Origin: a virus
IMG/VR virus record: IMGVR_UViG_3300037150_000044
Coordinates: 1 to 53,218 of that record
DNA: 53,218 nucleotides
Reading direction: 5' to 3' (one strand)
This document shows, piece after piece, positions 8,061 through 15,755 of the stretch. The notes under the pieces are model-generated. The model saw only the letters and a program-made list of their open reading frames with translations. It did not search any database and had not been told where the DNA came from. The first letter of the stretch is position 1. Every line of letters starts with the position of its first letter. The position numbers and the translations under genes are program-made.

Positions 8061-8221
8061 CACTCAGCCACGACCGCGTGCGCCTCACAAAGAGGTGTGC
8101 GGCTCGATTTGTTTTTCTGACCACGTTGGTCGGACGAGAATCCGAACTTGGTGGCAGGTTTAGTGCAAACAGCGCATTCACGCTGCGTCCCGGTTGCTTC
8201 GGTTACGTGTTGGATTTTCAT
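8060..8221 (-). CDS. Small zinc-ribbon-like protein (53 aa)
   Basis: An ATG at 8219-8221 with AGGAGG ahead opens a 53-codon frame that stops at 8060 with a TGATG overlap into the next gene. The protein contains CAVC near residue 16 and a later CEAH near residue 45, spaced like a single zinc ribbon, with a basic middle (SDQRGQKNKSSRT). It fills an otherwise empty gap. Function unknown. Confidence 0.68.
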   Translation of the reverse strand: MKIQHVTEATGTQRECAVCTKPATKFGFSSDQRGQKNKSSRTPLCEAHAVVAE

Positions 8222-8229
8222 GTTGCCTC

Positions 8230-8427
8230 CTAGCCTCGGTGGGCTGCGAATCCCATCTTCTGAACCCAGCGAACCACAACGTGGTGGAAGCTGCGGTGAA
8301 TGTCATCCCACGACGGCGGTTTGGTCATGTCGTCACGGAGCATGTTGTGCTTGCGTAAGGCAGTCAATTCAAGGCTCTCAACAAGAGACATGAACTCTTC
8401 CTCAGTTACCACGTATTGCTTTGCCAT
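8230..8427 (-). CDS. Hypothetical protein (65 aa)
   Basis: The ATG shares one base with the stop of the nuclease gene upstream (TAATG). It is a small, mostly helical, soluble protein (TEEEFMSLVESLELTALRKH). No family is recognised. Confidence 0.68.
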   Translation of the reverse strand: MAKQYVVTEEEFMSLVESLELTALRKHNMLRDDMTKPPSWDDIHRSFHHVVVRWVQKMGFAAHRG

Positions 8428-9821
8428 TAGCGAAACCTCCCTAGAAGACCACCACTAGACCGAGTTTCACGAGCAAGCATAGAAGTGATGCGATCAGGAG
8501 TGCCCACCGATCCATTGGTGGGACTGACTGAAGCAGGCTTTGGCCGATCCTTTGGCCGGTTTGCAATAGCCTCCAAGCTGTTGATTGCATTGGTGTCCAC
8601 CCTCTTTTCTGTGACCTTTGCGACCGGCACTTTGGCCGGTTTGCCTTCGCCTTTCTTGGCACGTTTGGGCGGATTGATTTGAGCCTCAGCCCAGACGCCA
8701 GCGCAGTATCGGCACGGGCCGCCCTCGTCGGTCTTGCAATTCGGCTTCTTGAACCCCTTGTAGCCCTTCTTGGAACCCCCACAATCGCCAGCTAAGGCCA
8801 CTAGGCGGGCCGCCTGCTTCTCAGCCTTGGCCTCGGCACGTTCTTTTACCAGCAACGCGTCCTTGGCCTCCCTAGCGATTCTACGTTCCTCGCGGTACGC
8901 TGCCCGGATACCAGCCTTCACATCCGCGATACGCTTCTTCAACTGCTCCACGCGCCGAGTGAGGTCTAGGCACATGACGAATCCGCCGAAGTCCGAGGGG
9001 AAGTTCGTCTTGTCGAGGTGCCACGGATCAAATGCCGCGTCATCTTTCCCCAAACGAATTACCCACCTGTCCTCAATATCCACTCCATGCTCTTCCTCGA
9101 ACGCTTGCTCGTAGGCGGCAGTCTGGAACAGGTACTCAAGATACAGGTAGTTCGATGTCTTCCAGTCAACGACGGTCAGCCGGTCAACCCAAGGCTTCTT
9201 GCCTCGGCATCCCTGACAGTGAGAATCACCGCAGGAGGACACGCGGGCCAGACCGTCCATCGTTCCCGCATAGCGATACTTGCGGGAGTAAATCTTGCGC
9301 TCAGTCTCTATCCATTGAACGTTGTGCTTAGCCATCCAGTCGAGTGCAGCTACGCACGCGTTAGCAGATGACTCGTTCTCTGGAAGTGCCTGAGCTAGGT
9401 TGAACGCCTCGTCATACTTCTTGGCGATCAGCAGCTTGATGAATGACTCGACCCAGTTGTGAGCCATGTGACCAATTGCACCGGCCTCTTCCAACTTCTC
9501 TTGATGCGCCGACTTGCCATCCAGTACCCAGTTCTCAAGTTGGTCGTGAGAAAAGATGTACGCGTTCGCGGTTTCTGCTACGGGAATGGTGCGCAATAAC
9601 TTCTGCGCCATCATCTTGCATCCCCACGGAACAAGGGCATCGCTCTTGTCCAAGATGTGACAGACGTTGGTAACGCCCTTCTGCTCTTCAAGCTCACCGT
9701 CGTCCGTCACCCTGAGGTAGACGTGATCCTTTGGATCGTAACGTAGCTCAATCTCGCCGTCGTAGAACAGGTACTTCTCTGTCCACCCGCCGAACTTATT
9801 GATGAAGTCCGTGATTGCCAT
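8427..9821 (-). CDS. PD-(D/E)XK nuclease (RecB/Cas4-like)
   Basis: A 464-residue protein with the PD-(D/E)XK nuclease signature: AGTMDGLA, then TVVDWKTSN (the D-x-K pair), then LFQTAAYEQAF (the Q-x-x-x-Y motif of RecB-family nucleases). A CGDSHCQGC cluster between these motifs and a second CxxC group near residue 375 could carry metal. Such proteins act as 5' or 3' exonucleases or in DNA processing for replication and recombination. A long charged coiled-coil region follows, then a basic low-complexity tail. A strong promoter lies directly upstream at 9915-9943. Confidence 0.85.
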   Translation of the reverse strand: MAITDFINKFGGWTEKYLFYDGEIELRYDPKDHVYLRVTDDGELEEQKGVTNVCHILDKSDALVPWGCKMMAQKLLRTIPVAETANAYIFSHDQLENWVLDGKSAHQEKLEEAGAIGHMAHNWVESFIKLLIAKKYDEAFNLAQALPENESSANACVAALDWMAKHNVQWIETERKIYSRKYRYAGTMDGLARVSSCGDSHCQGCRGKKPWVDRLTVVDWKTSNYLYLEYLFQTAAYEQAFEEEHGVDIEDRWVIRLGKDDAAFDPWHLDKTNFPSDFGGFVMCLDLTRRVEQLKKRIADVKAGIRAAYREERRIAREAKDALLVKERAEAKAEKQAARLVALAGDCGGSKKGYKGFKKPNCKTDEGGPCRYCAGVWAEAQINPPKRAKKGEGKPAKVPVAKVTEKRVDTNAINSLEAIANRPKDRPKPASVSPTNGSVGTPDRITSMLARETRSSGGLLGRFR

Positions 9822-9914
9822 TGTTCTCCTGAATGTGTGCTTGTTTTGTTTGCGGTTACTGGACGCCGCCCTGTATTGAAGCTATTTGGCAGGCCAAGCT
9901 CCTGCGCGAGTATT

Positions 9915-9943
9915 CAGTATACCACAACGTACGGCGTACGTCA
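9915..9943 (-). promoter_or_regulatory. Strong promoter with palindromic spacer
   Basis: TTGACG (9938-9943) and TATACT (9915-9920) are 17 bases apart on the minus strand and lead into the nuclease gene. Around the spacer lies a perfect inverted repeat, ACGTACG-G-CGTACGT, which would make a good operator. A near copy is in the promoter at 12068-12097. Confidence 0.78.
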
Positions 9944-10237
9944 AGCTACCGGCAAAGGTCTTGCAGGAGTCAGCGCGTGCCACGCTCGAAAAGCTGAGAA
10001 GCAATCCGGGCCGATCTGGAAGGTGCCGTCGTCGGCAAGGAACATGATAGTGATTGGATCGTCGGACACCACGTTGCAGTGCGCGATGATGTTGTCGAAG
10101 AACGGCTGCATGTCTGGCAACGGAGTGGCTGGGGTAGGGGCAACTGCGGCGGGTGCTTCCGGCAGCGGTGCCGGTGCGGGTTTGTTATGCCAAGGCCACA
10201 TGGCAGCGAGTAAAGCTACTTCAGATAGTAGCAACAT
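9941..10237 (-). CDS. Possible exported or membrane-anchored protein (98 aa)
   Basis: The chosen ATG (10235-10237) has AGGAGG at six bases. An ATG 15 bases upstream overlaps the previous stop as ATGA and is an alternative start that would use a weaker site. The protein opens with a hydrophobic stretch (MLLLSEVALLAAMWPW), then a Pro/Ala-rich linker and a small C-terminal domain with two cysteines. This looks like a signal anchor with a periplasmic domain. Function unknown. Confidence 0.62.
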   Translation of the reverse strand: MLLLSEVALLAAMWPWHNKPAPAPLPEAPAAVAPTPATPLPDMQPFFDNIIAHCNVVSDDPITIMFLADDGTFQIGPDCFSAFRAWHALTPARPLPVA

Positions 10238-10248
10238 AGTTGTCCTCC

Positions 10249-10569
10249 TCATTCGTCAATCCTCTTGATGTCATCGAACATTACCTTCAGGCAGTCCTTC
10301 TCTTTACTGCCCTTGCCGCCGATGGGACGGATGCGGGTGTGAGTCTTGGTGACCTCCACCAAAGTTCCCACCCGCCATCCTTCCCGGTAGTACCGGACGT
10401 ACTCGCCCAACAGGTCTAAGAGAGGGTTGCGCGGAGCTTTGGTTTCGGTCTTGGCCGTTGGCGTGGGAGACGGTTTGGGAGTAGCCGTTTTGGTTTTACC
10501 TTTTAGCTTTCCCTTGGTCTCCGGTTTGCCCTTCGTTGGCTTCTCGACTTCTCTCTTAGACTTTGGCAT
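10249..10569 (-). CDS. Lysine-rich protein (106 aa)
   Basis: The first 45 residues are a Lys/Pro/Thr-rich low-complexity tail, followed by a compact domain with YYREGWRVGTLVEVTKTHTRI, reminiscent of a small SH3-like or KOW-like beta barrel. Both its ends overlap neighbours (TAATG and ATGA). A nucleic-acid-binding role is possible from the charge, but nothing specific is seen. Confidence 0.66.
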   Translation of the reverse strand: MPKSKREVEKPTKGKPETKGKLKGKTKTATPKPSPTPTAKTETKAPRNPLLDLLGEYVRYYREGWRVGTLVEVTKTHTRIRPIGGKGSKEKDCLKVMFDDIKRIDE

Positions 10570-11018
10570 TAGATCACCGTCCGATATTTCTTCGTCAGCT
10601 TGTTGCTCAGCCGTTCGAGGTTAGCTGGTGTAGCAGGAGTCAGCGGCTTCGGCTGAGGACGCTGAGGGGGACGCTGAACTGCCTTCCCCTTCTGCTTGCT
10701 CTGCTTCTGCTGCTTGAATCGCTGCTGCCCCTGCTGCTTCCGCTGCTGGGCCTGCTGGCGTTCCTTGGCGTAGTCGCTCACACGCCGATTGTCGATGAAC
10801 TGCTCGGGGTTGCTCGGTCGGCCACGTTCGTAGTCCGACTTGGCTCTGTCCCATCCCCTCTGCCACAAGGACGCGTACGGGTTGCGGGTGTACGGATTGA
10901 GGATGGGTGTGACCTTCCCCTCAAATCCGAAGTAGCCTGTGCTTGCTGCAAGCATGAACGCGCCATAGCCTGCCTTCAAGAACGTGGAGAACTTCTGGTT
11001 CAACTCGGATTGTGTCAT
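10569..11018 (-). CDS. Gln/Lys-rich hypothetical protein (149 aa)
   Basis: The first 75 residues look folded (GYFGFEGKVTPILNPYTRNPY and YASLWQRGWDRAKSDYERG). The rest is a repetitive Gln/Lys/Pro tail. The motif SLWQRGWDRAKSD recalls short phage or bacterial proteins that end in a W-x-x-G-W helix. A GAGGGA site precedes the ATG. Function unknown. Confidence 0.66.
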   Translation of the reverse strand: MTQSELNQKFSTFLKAGYGAFMLAASTGYFGFEGKVTPILNPYTRNPYASLWQRGWDRAKSDYERGRPSNPEQFIDNRRVSDYAKERQQAQQRKQQGQQRFKQQKQSKQKGKAVQRPPQRPQPKPLTPATPANLERLSNKLTKKYRTVI

Positions 11019-11083
11019 TCATTTAGTCCCTCAGTGTTGGCTTTCTCCCATTCAAAATTCAAGAATCTTGAACGAGTGTGTTA

Positions 11084-11458
11084 CTACTCTTCTACAACAA
11101 TCGGTACAGCGCGTGCGATGAGCTTCAGAACGTTGTAGTCCGCATTCTCGTTCGCGTCTTCCAGTGTATCAAATGCACCCGCAGAGCGACCCTCGTAAAT
11201 GTTCACGAACATGGTGCGCTTCTGCGGAACTAGAAACAAGTCATACTCGCGCCTCTCTTTGAACGAGTACGGAAAGTTGCTGTGCGGTGGAACCTTGCCG
11301 TCAGAGCCGACTTGATAAACTGAGTCGTAACCCTTCAGATGAACCACAAGCGGGTACAAGACATTGTTAGGGAAGAGGGCGATCTGATCTACTTCGATTC
11401 CAGAACGAGTGATCATCTTCCTGCCTGCGAGTGCTTTTTCCAAATTGAACTCTACCAT
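11084..11458 (-). CDS. Hypothetical protein (124 aa)
   Basis: I start it at the ATG at 11456-11458, which has AGGAGG, rather than 21 codons further up. The protein is a soluble beta-rich domain with one notable patch (PFSYSFKERREYDLFLVP-like region, residues 60-80). The opening FNLEKALAGRKMITRSG resembles short phage proteins predicted to bind nucleotides or nucleic acid, but I do not recognise a family. Confidence 0.68.
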   Translation of the reverse strand: MVEFNLEKALAGRKMITRSGIEVDQIALFPNNVLYPLVVHLKGYDSVYQVGSDGKVPPHSNFPYSFKERREYDLFLVPQKRTMFVNIYEGRSAGAFDTLEDANENADYNVLKLIARAVPIVVEE

Positions 11459-11474
11459 TTTGAATCCTCCTGTG

Positions 11475-12038
11475 TTACTGCGCAAGCGGGTAGGGTGTTC
11501 CCCGCCGCTCGAAATCGTCAAGGGTCAGGCCGTCAAGGTGGCTCACTTGCAGCACGCCCAGAAAGTTTGCGTCAGGGTTGGACTCTCTGATCTTCCCCCT
11601 AATGTAATCCCGCGTCCTACCGCTGTCAATGAAGTCGTCAACGATGATGTAGTTGCGGGCCGCGATGTCTCCCTCGATCCAATTATCGGAGTGGCTGTCC
11701 CGTGCGCCGGTCGCTGTTGGCTTGCGCACCATGATCATCTCTTTGTTCATGCGGAGAGACACGCAAGGTGCGATGAGTGCGCCGGACATACCGCTGAAGG
11801 CTATAGCGTCGAAGTGCTGATCCCAGTCTTTCAAGGCCCGCACTGCAAGCTGAACGCGCTCCCGAAGGTTCTTGGTGCGAGTGAACTTGTGCAGGTACAG
11901 TGAACCTACGTAGTTCGGCTTGTGCTTTGACACCACGACCAGTTCAGGCCGCAGCACTGGGGTAACGTTTCTGCCGTTCTCCTGCTTCCAACGCTTGCTC
12001 AACGCTTCGGGCGTTTCATCAGGCTTCCTAAGTTCCAT
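11475..12038 (-). CDS. Phosphoribosyltransferase-like protein
   Basis: The stretch NYIIVDDFIDSGRTRDYI is the PRPP-binding loop of type I phosphoribosyltransferases (hydrophobic run, two acidic residues, then S/T-G-x-T). FDAIAFSGMSGALIAP is the upstream loop of the fold. The family transfers phosphoribosyl groups in nucleotide salvage. A phage copy could recycle bases, but a nucleotide-sensing role is equally open. Start: ATG at 12036-12038 with GAGGTG ahead; the TTG 15 bases upstream has no site. Promoter at 12068-12097. Confidence 0.8.
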   Translation of the reverse strand: MELRKPDETPEALSKRWKQENGRNVTPVLRPELVVVSKHKPNYVGSLYLHKFTRTKNLRERVQLAVRALKDWDQHFDAIAFSGMSGALIAPCVSLRMNKEMIMVRKPTATGARDSHSDNWIEGDIAARNYIIVDDFIDSGRTRDYIRGKIRESNPDANFLGVLQVSHLDGLTLDDFERRGTPYPLAQ

Positions 12039-12067
12039 CTCGCACCTCACCAAATTGATTTGAATTC

Positions 12068-12097
12068 ATTGTACCACGAACGTACGCGATACGTCAA
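12068..12097 (-). promoter_or_regulatory. Promoter with operator-like palindrome
   Basis: TTGACG (12092-12097) and TACAAT (12068-12073) are 18 bases apart. The spacer holds ACGTACG-C-GATACGT, the 9915-9943 palindrome with one mismatch. It drives the phosphoribosyltransferase gene and those downstream. Confidence 0.72.
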
Positions 12098-12649
12098 TCA
12101 GATTCCCAATAGGGTGTTGATCTGTGTCGCTGCCGTCTCTTCGCTGATGTTCAGGTAGAAGCCGGTGCTCGACATATTCTTGTGACCTACACGCTGGCGA
12201 GTTACTTCAATGCCAGCTTTGATTGTCAACATGCAAATCGAATGCTTGAGGCTGTGAGGGTGAGCCAGCAAGGGGTTCAGCCCGGCGTGAATCACGGCCT
12301 TCTTGAAGAAGTCATTGAACCCGAAACGGCCCAGCGGGAAGATAAGATCACGGTCATCGACCTTCGCTGATAGCGCAGTAAGGGCCGCTGATTCGTCCAG
12401 CAACGGATCAGGGTGGTACTGATACGGCTGAGCACAGCTATTGCTGCCCTTCAGACGCGGTGTACGCACGTACCCGTGCTTGATGTTCTCTCCACGCAGG
12501 GCGCAGGTCTCAGACGCCCGCAGTCCGTGCCAGAAGGTGACGAGGATCATGAGTTGCTTGCGCTCTGCTGACAGCTTGCTGCTGCCCTTGCACGCGTCAG
12601 GTACCGCAACGATGATCTGCTTGATCTGGTCTAAAGTGAAGTGTTGCAT
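12098..12649 (-). CDS. Tyrosine recombinase, FimB/FimE-like, with Lys at the second catalytic Arg
   Basis: At 183 residues this is only the catalytic domain, the size of the FimB and FimE invertases. HGLRASE holds the first catalytic Arg, HPHSLKHS is the H-x-x-R box, VGHKN the H/W box, and STGFYLN carries the nucleophile Tyr. The H-x-x-R box reads H-x-x-K, so the second arginine is a lysine. Site-specific recombinases of this type invert or excise DNA or resolve dimers. No full integrase N-terminal domain is present and no attachment site was found. It has its own promoter at 12674-12703. Confidence 0.85.
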   Translation of the reverse strand: MQHFTLDQIKQIIVAVPDACKGSSKLSAERKQLMILVTFWHGLRASETCALRGENIKHGYVRTPRLKGSNSCAQPYQYHPDPLLDESAALTALSAKVDDRDLIFPLGRFGFNDFFKKAVIHAGLNPLLAHPHSLKHSICMLTIKAGIEVTRQRVGHKNMSSTGFYLNISEETAATQINTLLGI

Positions 12650-12673
12650 TGACGCCTCCTTGAAACTTTCAAT

Positions 12674-12703
12674 ACCTTAGCACTGTCCGCTGTAGCTTGT
12701 CAA
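12674..12703 (-). promoter_or_regulatory. Promoter for the recombinase gene
   Basis: TTGACA (12698-12703) and TAAGGT (12674-12679) with 18 bases between. Transcription would start near 12667, close to the recombinase start codon at 12649. Confidence 0.55.
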
Positions 12704-12710
12704 GCGAATA

Positions 12711-12734
12711 GGCCCGGCTAGGTTGCACCGGGCC
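12711..12734 (-). terminator. GC-rich hairpin, possible terminator
   Basis: GGCCCGG and CCGGGCC form a seven-base stem with a ten-base loop between the stop of the 93-residue gene and the recombinase promoter. The following bases are TATTCG, not a T run, so termination efficiency is uncertain. Confidence 0.5.
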
Positions 12735-12741
12735 TCCGCTG

Positions 12742-13023
12742 TTAGCTGGTGACCGCTGCCAGTCCCTCGATTTCGTAACGTTCAACTCGCGTGCGCTCAC
12801 CGTCCAGCACGAACTTGCCGAACACGGCGGCGCCGCGTGCCTCAGGGTGACATCCAAACCCACCGCTGACTGTGAACCGGCGATCCTTGTCCGCGAACGC
12901 TGGCGCAAAGTAGCTGCGCTTGATCACGACAACCTTGTCGTTGTAGTTCGCCTTACTGCTGCCGGGCACGACCGCGTTGAGCGGGTTGATTACTTCGGGT
13001 GCCTTTGCCTTCGCTGTAGCCAT
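12742..13023 (-). CDS. Hypothetical protein (93 aa)
   Basis: ATG with AAGGAG ahead. It has a basic N-terminus (MATAKAKAPEVINP) and a beta-rich body (RFTVSGGFGCHPEARGAAVFG). The last part resembles short phage proteins of unknown role. It ends just before a GC-rich hairpin. Confidence 0.66.
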   Translation of the reverse strand: MATAKAKAPEVINPLNAVVPGSSKANYNDKVVVIKRSYFAPAFADKDRRFTVSGGFGCHPEARGAAVFGKFVLDGERTRVERYEIEGLAAVTS

Positions 13024-13098
13024 GATGGGTTTCTCCTTGTCAGGTTAGAGGGGGTGAGGGGCGAGGGTTACAATTCCCCCCGCCCGCCTTACCGCTGG

Positions 13099-13317
13099 TT
13101 ACCCAGCGATGACGCCCAACAGCATCAGCACCTTGACGATGATGGCTGCGGGGATGCCGAGGCCGCCCGTCACGAGGTCGAGGAGCAATGCCCAGATGTA
13201 CGGGATGGTGTGGTGCAGCGTGTGAAGCAGCACGAAATTGATGCAGAATGGGCCAAGCCAGAAGACCAGCCCGAGGATGAGTGCGAGGTACGCGAGTACG
13301 AAGAATGCTTTGATCAT
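13099..13317 (-). CDS. Small membrane protein, two segments (72 aa)
   Basis: The protein is almost entirely hydrophobic: residues 4-30 (AFFVLAYLALILGLVFWLG) and 42-72 (WALLLDLVTGGLGIPAAII) are two membrane spans separated by a His-rich loop (HTLHHTIPY). AGGAGG precedes the ATG. The general shape resembles small phage membrane proteins including some holins, but the gene sits among early genes. Confidence 0.68.
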   Translation of the reverse strand: MIKAFFVLAYLALILGLVFWLGPFCINFVLLHTLHHTIPYIWALLLDLVTGGLGIPAAIIVKVLMLLGVIAG

Positions 13318-13399
13318 TTTGAATCCTCCATGTGGTGCGGGGTTAGGGTGTTCGGGGGAGGTCTGGTGTCCCTCCCCCGCCGTCAGCGGTTATCAGCCA

Positions 13400-14359
13400 C
13401 TAGACTTCTTTGAACTTGCGACCTGCCTTGTCTTCCACCATCGTGCCAAGGGTACCAGCAACGTTCTCCATCCCCTTGAGAATCTTAGAGCGGAACTCGT
13501 CGCTGGTGCGCAGGCTAACTGCGTCCGTGCCATCCAGCAGGGACTTGATCTTCGCCACTTCACCGGCCAAAGCTTTATCGTTGGTGACGTTGCGCAGGTC
13601 GAAGCTGTTCAGGAATTCCTTGAGGTTGTTGATAGCCGACTCTTTCAGAATCTTCGGCTTGCCTTCTTTGCCGGGGGCGAGACGTTCCTTGAGGTGGTTG
13701 ACCAACTCGAAGCACGCCTGCCGCATGACTGCTGTGACTTCCACGGCTGCGTTCTTGATCTGTGCTTTAGCCTTGTCCAACTCTTCGGCATAGGCTTCAG
13801 CGTCGATCTTCTTGAGCTTGCCGGGGACGCCGAAGTCTACCGCGTACCACTCGAAGTCGAACGCTTTGCGGGCCTCGTCCACGCTCAGGTAGTAGTCGTC
13901 CTCGGACAGACTGCCCAGTGCCGCCTTCGACTTCTTCACGAGGTCGGGGTACGCCTTGATGAACTCTTCGACAAGGGCCGGGCGCACGTTGGTCTTGAAG
14001 TCGTTGAGCTTCGCACGCGTAACCTTGAACAGTTTGTTGGGGACGATCATAAAGCCCACGTCGAATGACGGTAGGCAATTCTGCTTGAGCCACTTGCGCA
14101 GCGCAGTGTCGGCCTGCCGTATGGCGACCAACTGGGGTGAGTCGAGGAGGGTGGCGGAGACGCCCAGCTTATCGGTGTCGGCGTCCGTGTTCAGGATGCT
14201 GGCGGAACCGGCGATCTTTTTTGAGTTACCGAGGGTGCTAAACCTGACCCGCATAAACATCGTAGTAGCCGACAGGCTAGTCATGTCGATAACCTGATCT
14301 ATCGGGGCTGCGGCGGCGGGCTTGATTGCTACGACTTTCTTATTCGATTCCTTAGCCAT
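13400..14359 (-). CDS. DUF3150-like phage protein (319 aa)
   Basis: This soluble 319-residue protein, with its long helical C-terminal half (CFELVNHLKERLAPGKEGKP near the middle), matches the layout of DUF3150 proteins, which in phage and bacteria lie next to MoxR- or Ycf46-like AAA+ genes. That context holds here: DUF2997-, DUF1257- and AAA+ genes follow upstream in the same operon. I start at the ATG at 14357-14359, which has AAGGAG; the track frame 13 codons longer lacks a site. Function unknown, assignment from pattern and context. Confidence 0.62.
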   Translation of the reverse strand: MAKESNKKVVAIKPAAAAPIDQVIDMTSLSATTMFMRVRFSTLGNSKKIAGSASILNTDADTDKLGVSATLLDSPQLVAIRQADTALRKWLKQNCLPSFDVGFMIVPNKLFKVTRAKLNDFKTNVRPALVEEFIKAYPDLVKKSKAALGSLSEDDYYLSVDEARKAFDFEWYAVDFGVPGKLKKIDAEAYAEELDKAKAQIKNAAVEVTAVMRQACFELVNHLKERLAPGKEGKPKILKESAINNLKEFLNSFDLRNVTNDKALAGEVAKIKSLLDGTDAVSLRTSDEFRSKILKGMENVAGTLGTMVEDKAGRKFKEV

Positions 14360-14401
14360 GTGGTTCTCCTTTTCAGGTGCCTTGAATTGATTACTCATAC
14401 A

Positions 14402-14430
14402 GAATAACCGAATTGAGTATGCGTTGTCAA
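14402..14430 (-). promoter_or_regulatory. Promoter for the DUF3150-like gene
   Basis: TTGACA (14425-14430) and TTATTC (14402-14407), spacer 17 bases. The expected transcript starts near 14395, about 35 bases ahead of the ATG. Confidence 0.65.
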
Positions 14431-14433
14431 CAA

Positions 14434-14760
14434 CTAAATAAAGTTGGCATTCAGGTAGGACACTTCAGTGTCAATCGCTGCCTGTCGATTGCGGTAGGTG
14501 GGGTCAAGGATGGGACCGCCAATGGGACCAAGGTTGATCTGCCAGAGGCAGGGCCAGAGGCGTGTAAAGCTCGCTACTGCACCCTTCTCTCCGAACAGGG
14601 AACGCAGGCCATGAAACACTGCACGGAGCGGACGCGATACGGGTTCGACGTGGCTTGCCCGCTGGATAACTGAGGACTCGTTCAGGAGTGCTTGAGTGTC
14701 GGCGTCCACTAGAAACGTAAGCGTACCTGATTCGTCCATACTCACATGCAGTGTCTTCAT
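14434..14760 (-). CDS. Hypothetical protein (108 aa)
   Basis: The start at 14758-14760 lies one base after the stop of the preceding basic protein gene, with AAGG-type spacing; the longer frame only reads through that gene. The protein has a beta-strand opening (MKTLHVSMDESGTLTFLVDA) and a Trp/Phe-rich centre (FTRLWPCLWQINLGPIGG). No family recognised. Confidence 0.62.
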   Translation of the reverse strand: MKTLHVSMDESGTLTFLVDADTQALLNESSVIQRASHVEPVSRPLRAVFHGLRSLFGEKGAVASFTRLWPCLWQINLGPIGGPILDPTYRNRQAAIDTEVSYLNANFI

Positions 14761-14761
14761 C

Positions 14762-15004
14762 TTAGGCCGCCTTCTTTTCTTCGGACTTGCGACGGGCCTT
14801 CGAGCGGCGGTGCGGCTTGGCCTTCGGGTTCTGCTTCGCTGACTCACGCCGGATGTAGTGAGCCTCCTTGATGATCTTGATGACGCCCGCTTTTACTTCG
14901 GGCGCAATCTCCTCACGGGGCCGTTGGACGATCACGCCCTTTTCGCTCTTGACCGCTGGAAGTAGGCCGATCCTTCTAATGCGACGTGCGATTGTAGTAG
15001 ACAT
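14762..15004 (-). CDS. Highly basic protein (80 aa)
   Basis: ATG with AAGGAG. The protein has a helical centre and a very basic tail (PKAKPHRRSKARRKSEEKKA). The charge suggests nucleic-acid contact, but no fold is recognised. Its start context, AAGGAGAAACCTATATGTCT, is close to that of the DUF1257-like gene at 15700, where the ATG is replaced by ATA. Confidence 0.66.
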   Translation of the reverse strand: MSTTIARRIRRIGLLPAVKSEKGVIVQRPREEIAPEVKAGVIKIIKEAHYIRRESAKQNPKAKPHRRSKARRKSEEKKAA

Positions 15005-15046
15005 ATAGGTTTCTCCTTTTCAGGCTGATGGTGCGCTGTGGTTGGG

Positions 15047-15232
15047 TTATCGTGCGTACTGTTGATTCTGCTGGACTTGGTTGAATTCCGGTTTCTTCAC
15101 GAAGTTCTTGGGGGTACCGCCTGCAAAGGCTGCGTGAACCGCTTCGCACCCTTTACCTGCAAACCCTTCGGTCTGGATGTCCAGCACGCCTGTCTCCGTG
15201 TTGAATGCGACCTTTACCGTTTTGGTTGCCAT
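15047..15232 (-). CDS. DUF2997-like protein (61 aa)
   Basis: The protein has a beta-strand opening (VKVAFNTETGVLDIQTEGFAG), then CEAVHAAF and a C-terminal KKPEFNQ. This is the layout of DUF2997: a short strand pair, a G-F-x-G-x-x-C turn, and a P-E-F/Y end. DUF2997 genes are usually next to DUF1257 and Ycf46-like or MoxR-like AAA+ genes, and that is the case here. Confidence 0.68.
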   Translation of the reverse strand: MATKTVKVAFNTETGVLDIQTEGFAGKGCEAVHAAFAGGTPKNFVKKPEFNQVQQNQQYAR

Positions 15233-15244
15233 GTGGTCTCCTTT

Positions 15245-15700
15245 TTACTGCTTGATAAACGTGTAGTCGAGGATGTGGTTTGCGTTGGCCCTCTTCTGGC
15301 CGTTGACGACTACGCGGTACCCCATCTTGCTTGCCTGCTTGTGCAAGTGGAGATGCTGGTAGCCAACGTTGACCTGCGCCACCCACTTCTTATTCTTACC
15401 GCAGGCACGGTCATAATCGCTGAGTATGGCGTGAAACTTGCCGTCCTCACCGCGTACGAAACCGATGTCGTTTGAAGCTCCGCCGACCTGCTTGCGCGGG
15501 ATGATGACGTGGGCTTTCATCGCTGCTGCGATGCTCTTGGTGTGACCGCTGCCGTCTGCCGTGCGGTAGTCTCCCTGATACCCAACGAGGGGCTGAGGCT
15601 CAGCCAACGCGTTGACAGGTTTGAAGCCCATCTCCTCTAGTGCTTTGATGAGGAGGTCTCCGTCTCGAAATTCTGTAGGGGTCTTTGAATATGCAGATAT
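15245..15700 (-). CDS. DUF1257/Ycf35-like protein, apparently starting with AUA
   Basis: The core matches DUF1257 (Ycf35-like): DGDLLIKALEEMGF, LVGYQGDYR, GASNDIGFVRG and DYDRACG. Family members begin MSHFT..., and the matching point here is ATA-TCT-GCA-TAT-TCA (15700-15686), reading ISAYSK. AAGGAGGG lies eight bases ahead of the ATA. The only standard start in frame is a TTG 16 codons upstream, whose ribosome site is poor. I therefore annotate the ATA. It sits between DUF2997-like and Ycf46-like AAA+ genes. Role unknown; in plants and cyanobacteria ycf35 is also unassigned. Confidence 0.72.
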   Translation of the reverse strand: MSAYSKTPTEFRDGDLLIKALEEMGFKPVNALAEPQPLVGYQGDYRTADGSGHTKSIAAAMKAHVIIPRKQVGGASNDIGFVRGEDGKFHAILSDYDRACGKNKKWVAQVNVGYQHLHLHKQASKMGYRVVVNGQKRANANHILDYTFIKQ

Positions 15701-15755
15701 ATAGGTACCCTCCTTGGGTGGTTCGCTGTCAGTTCGATTGTACCACAAATTGAAG

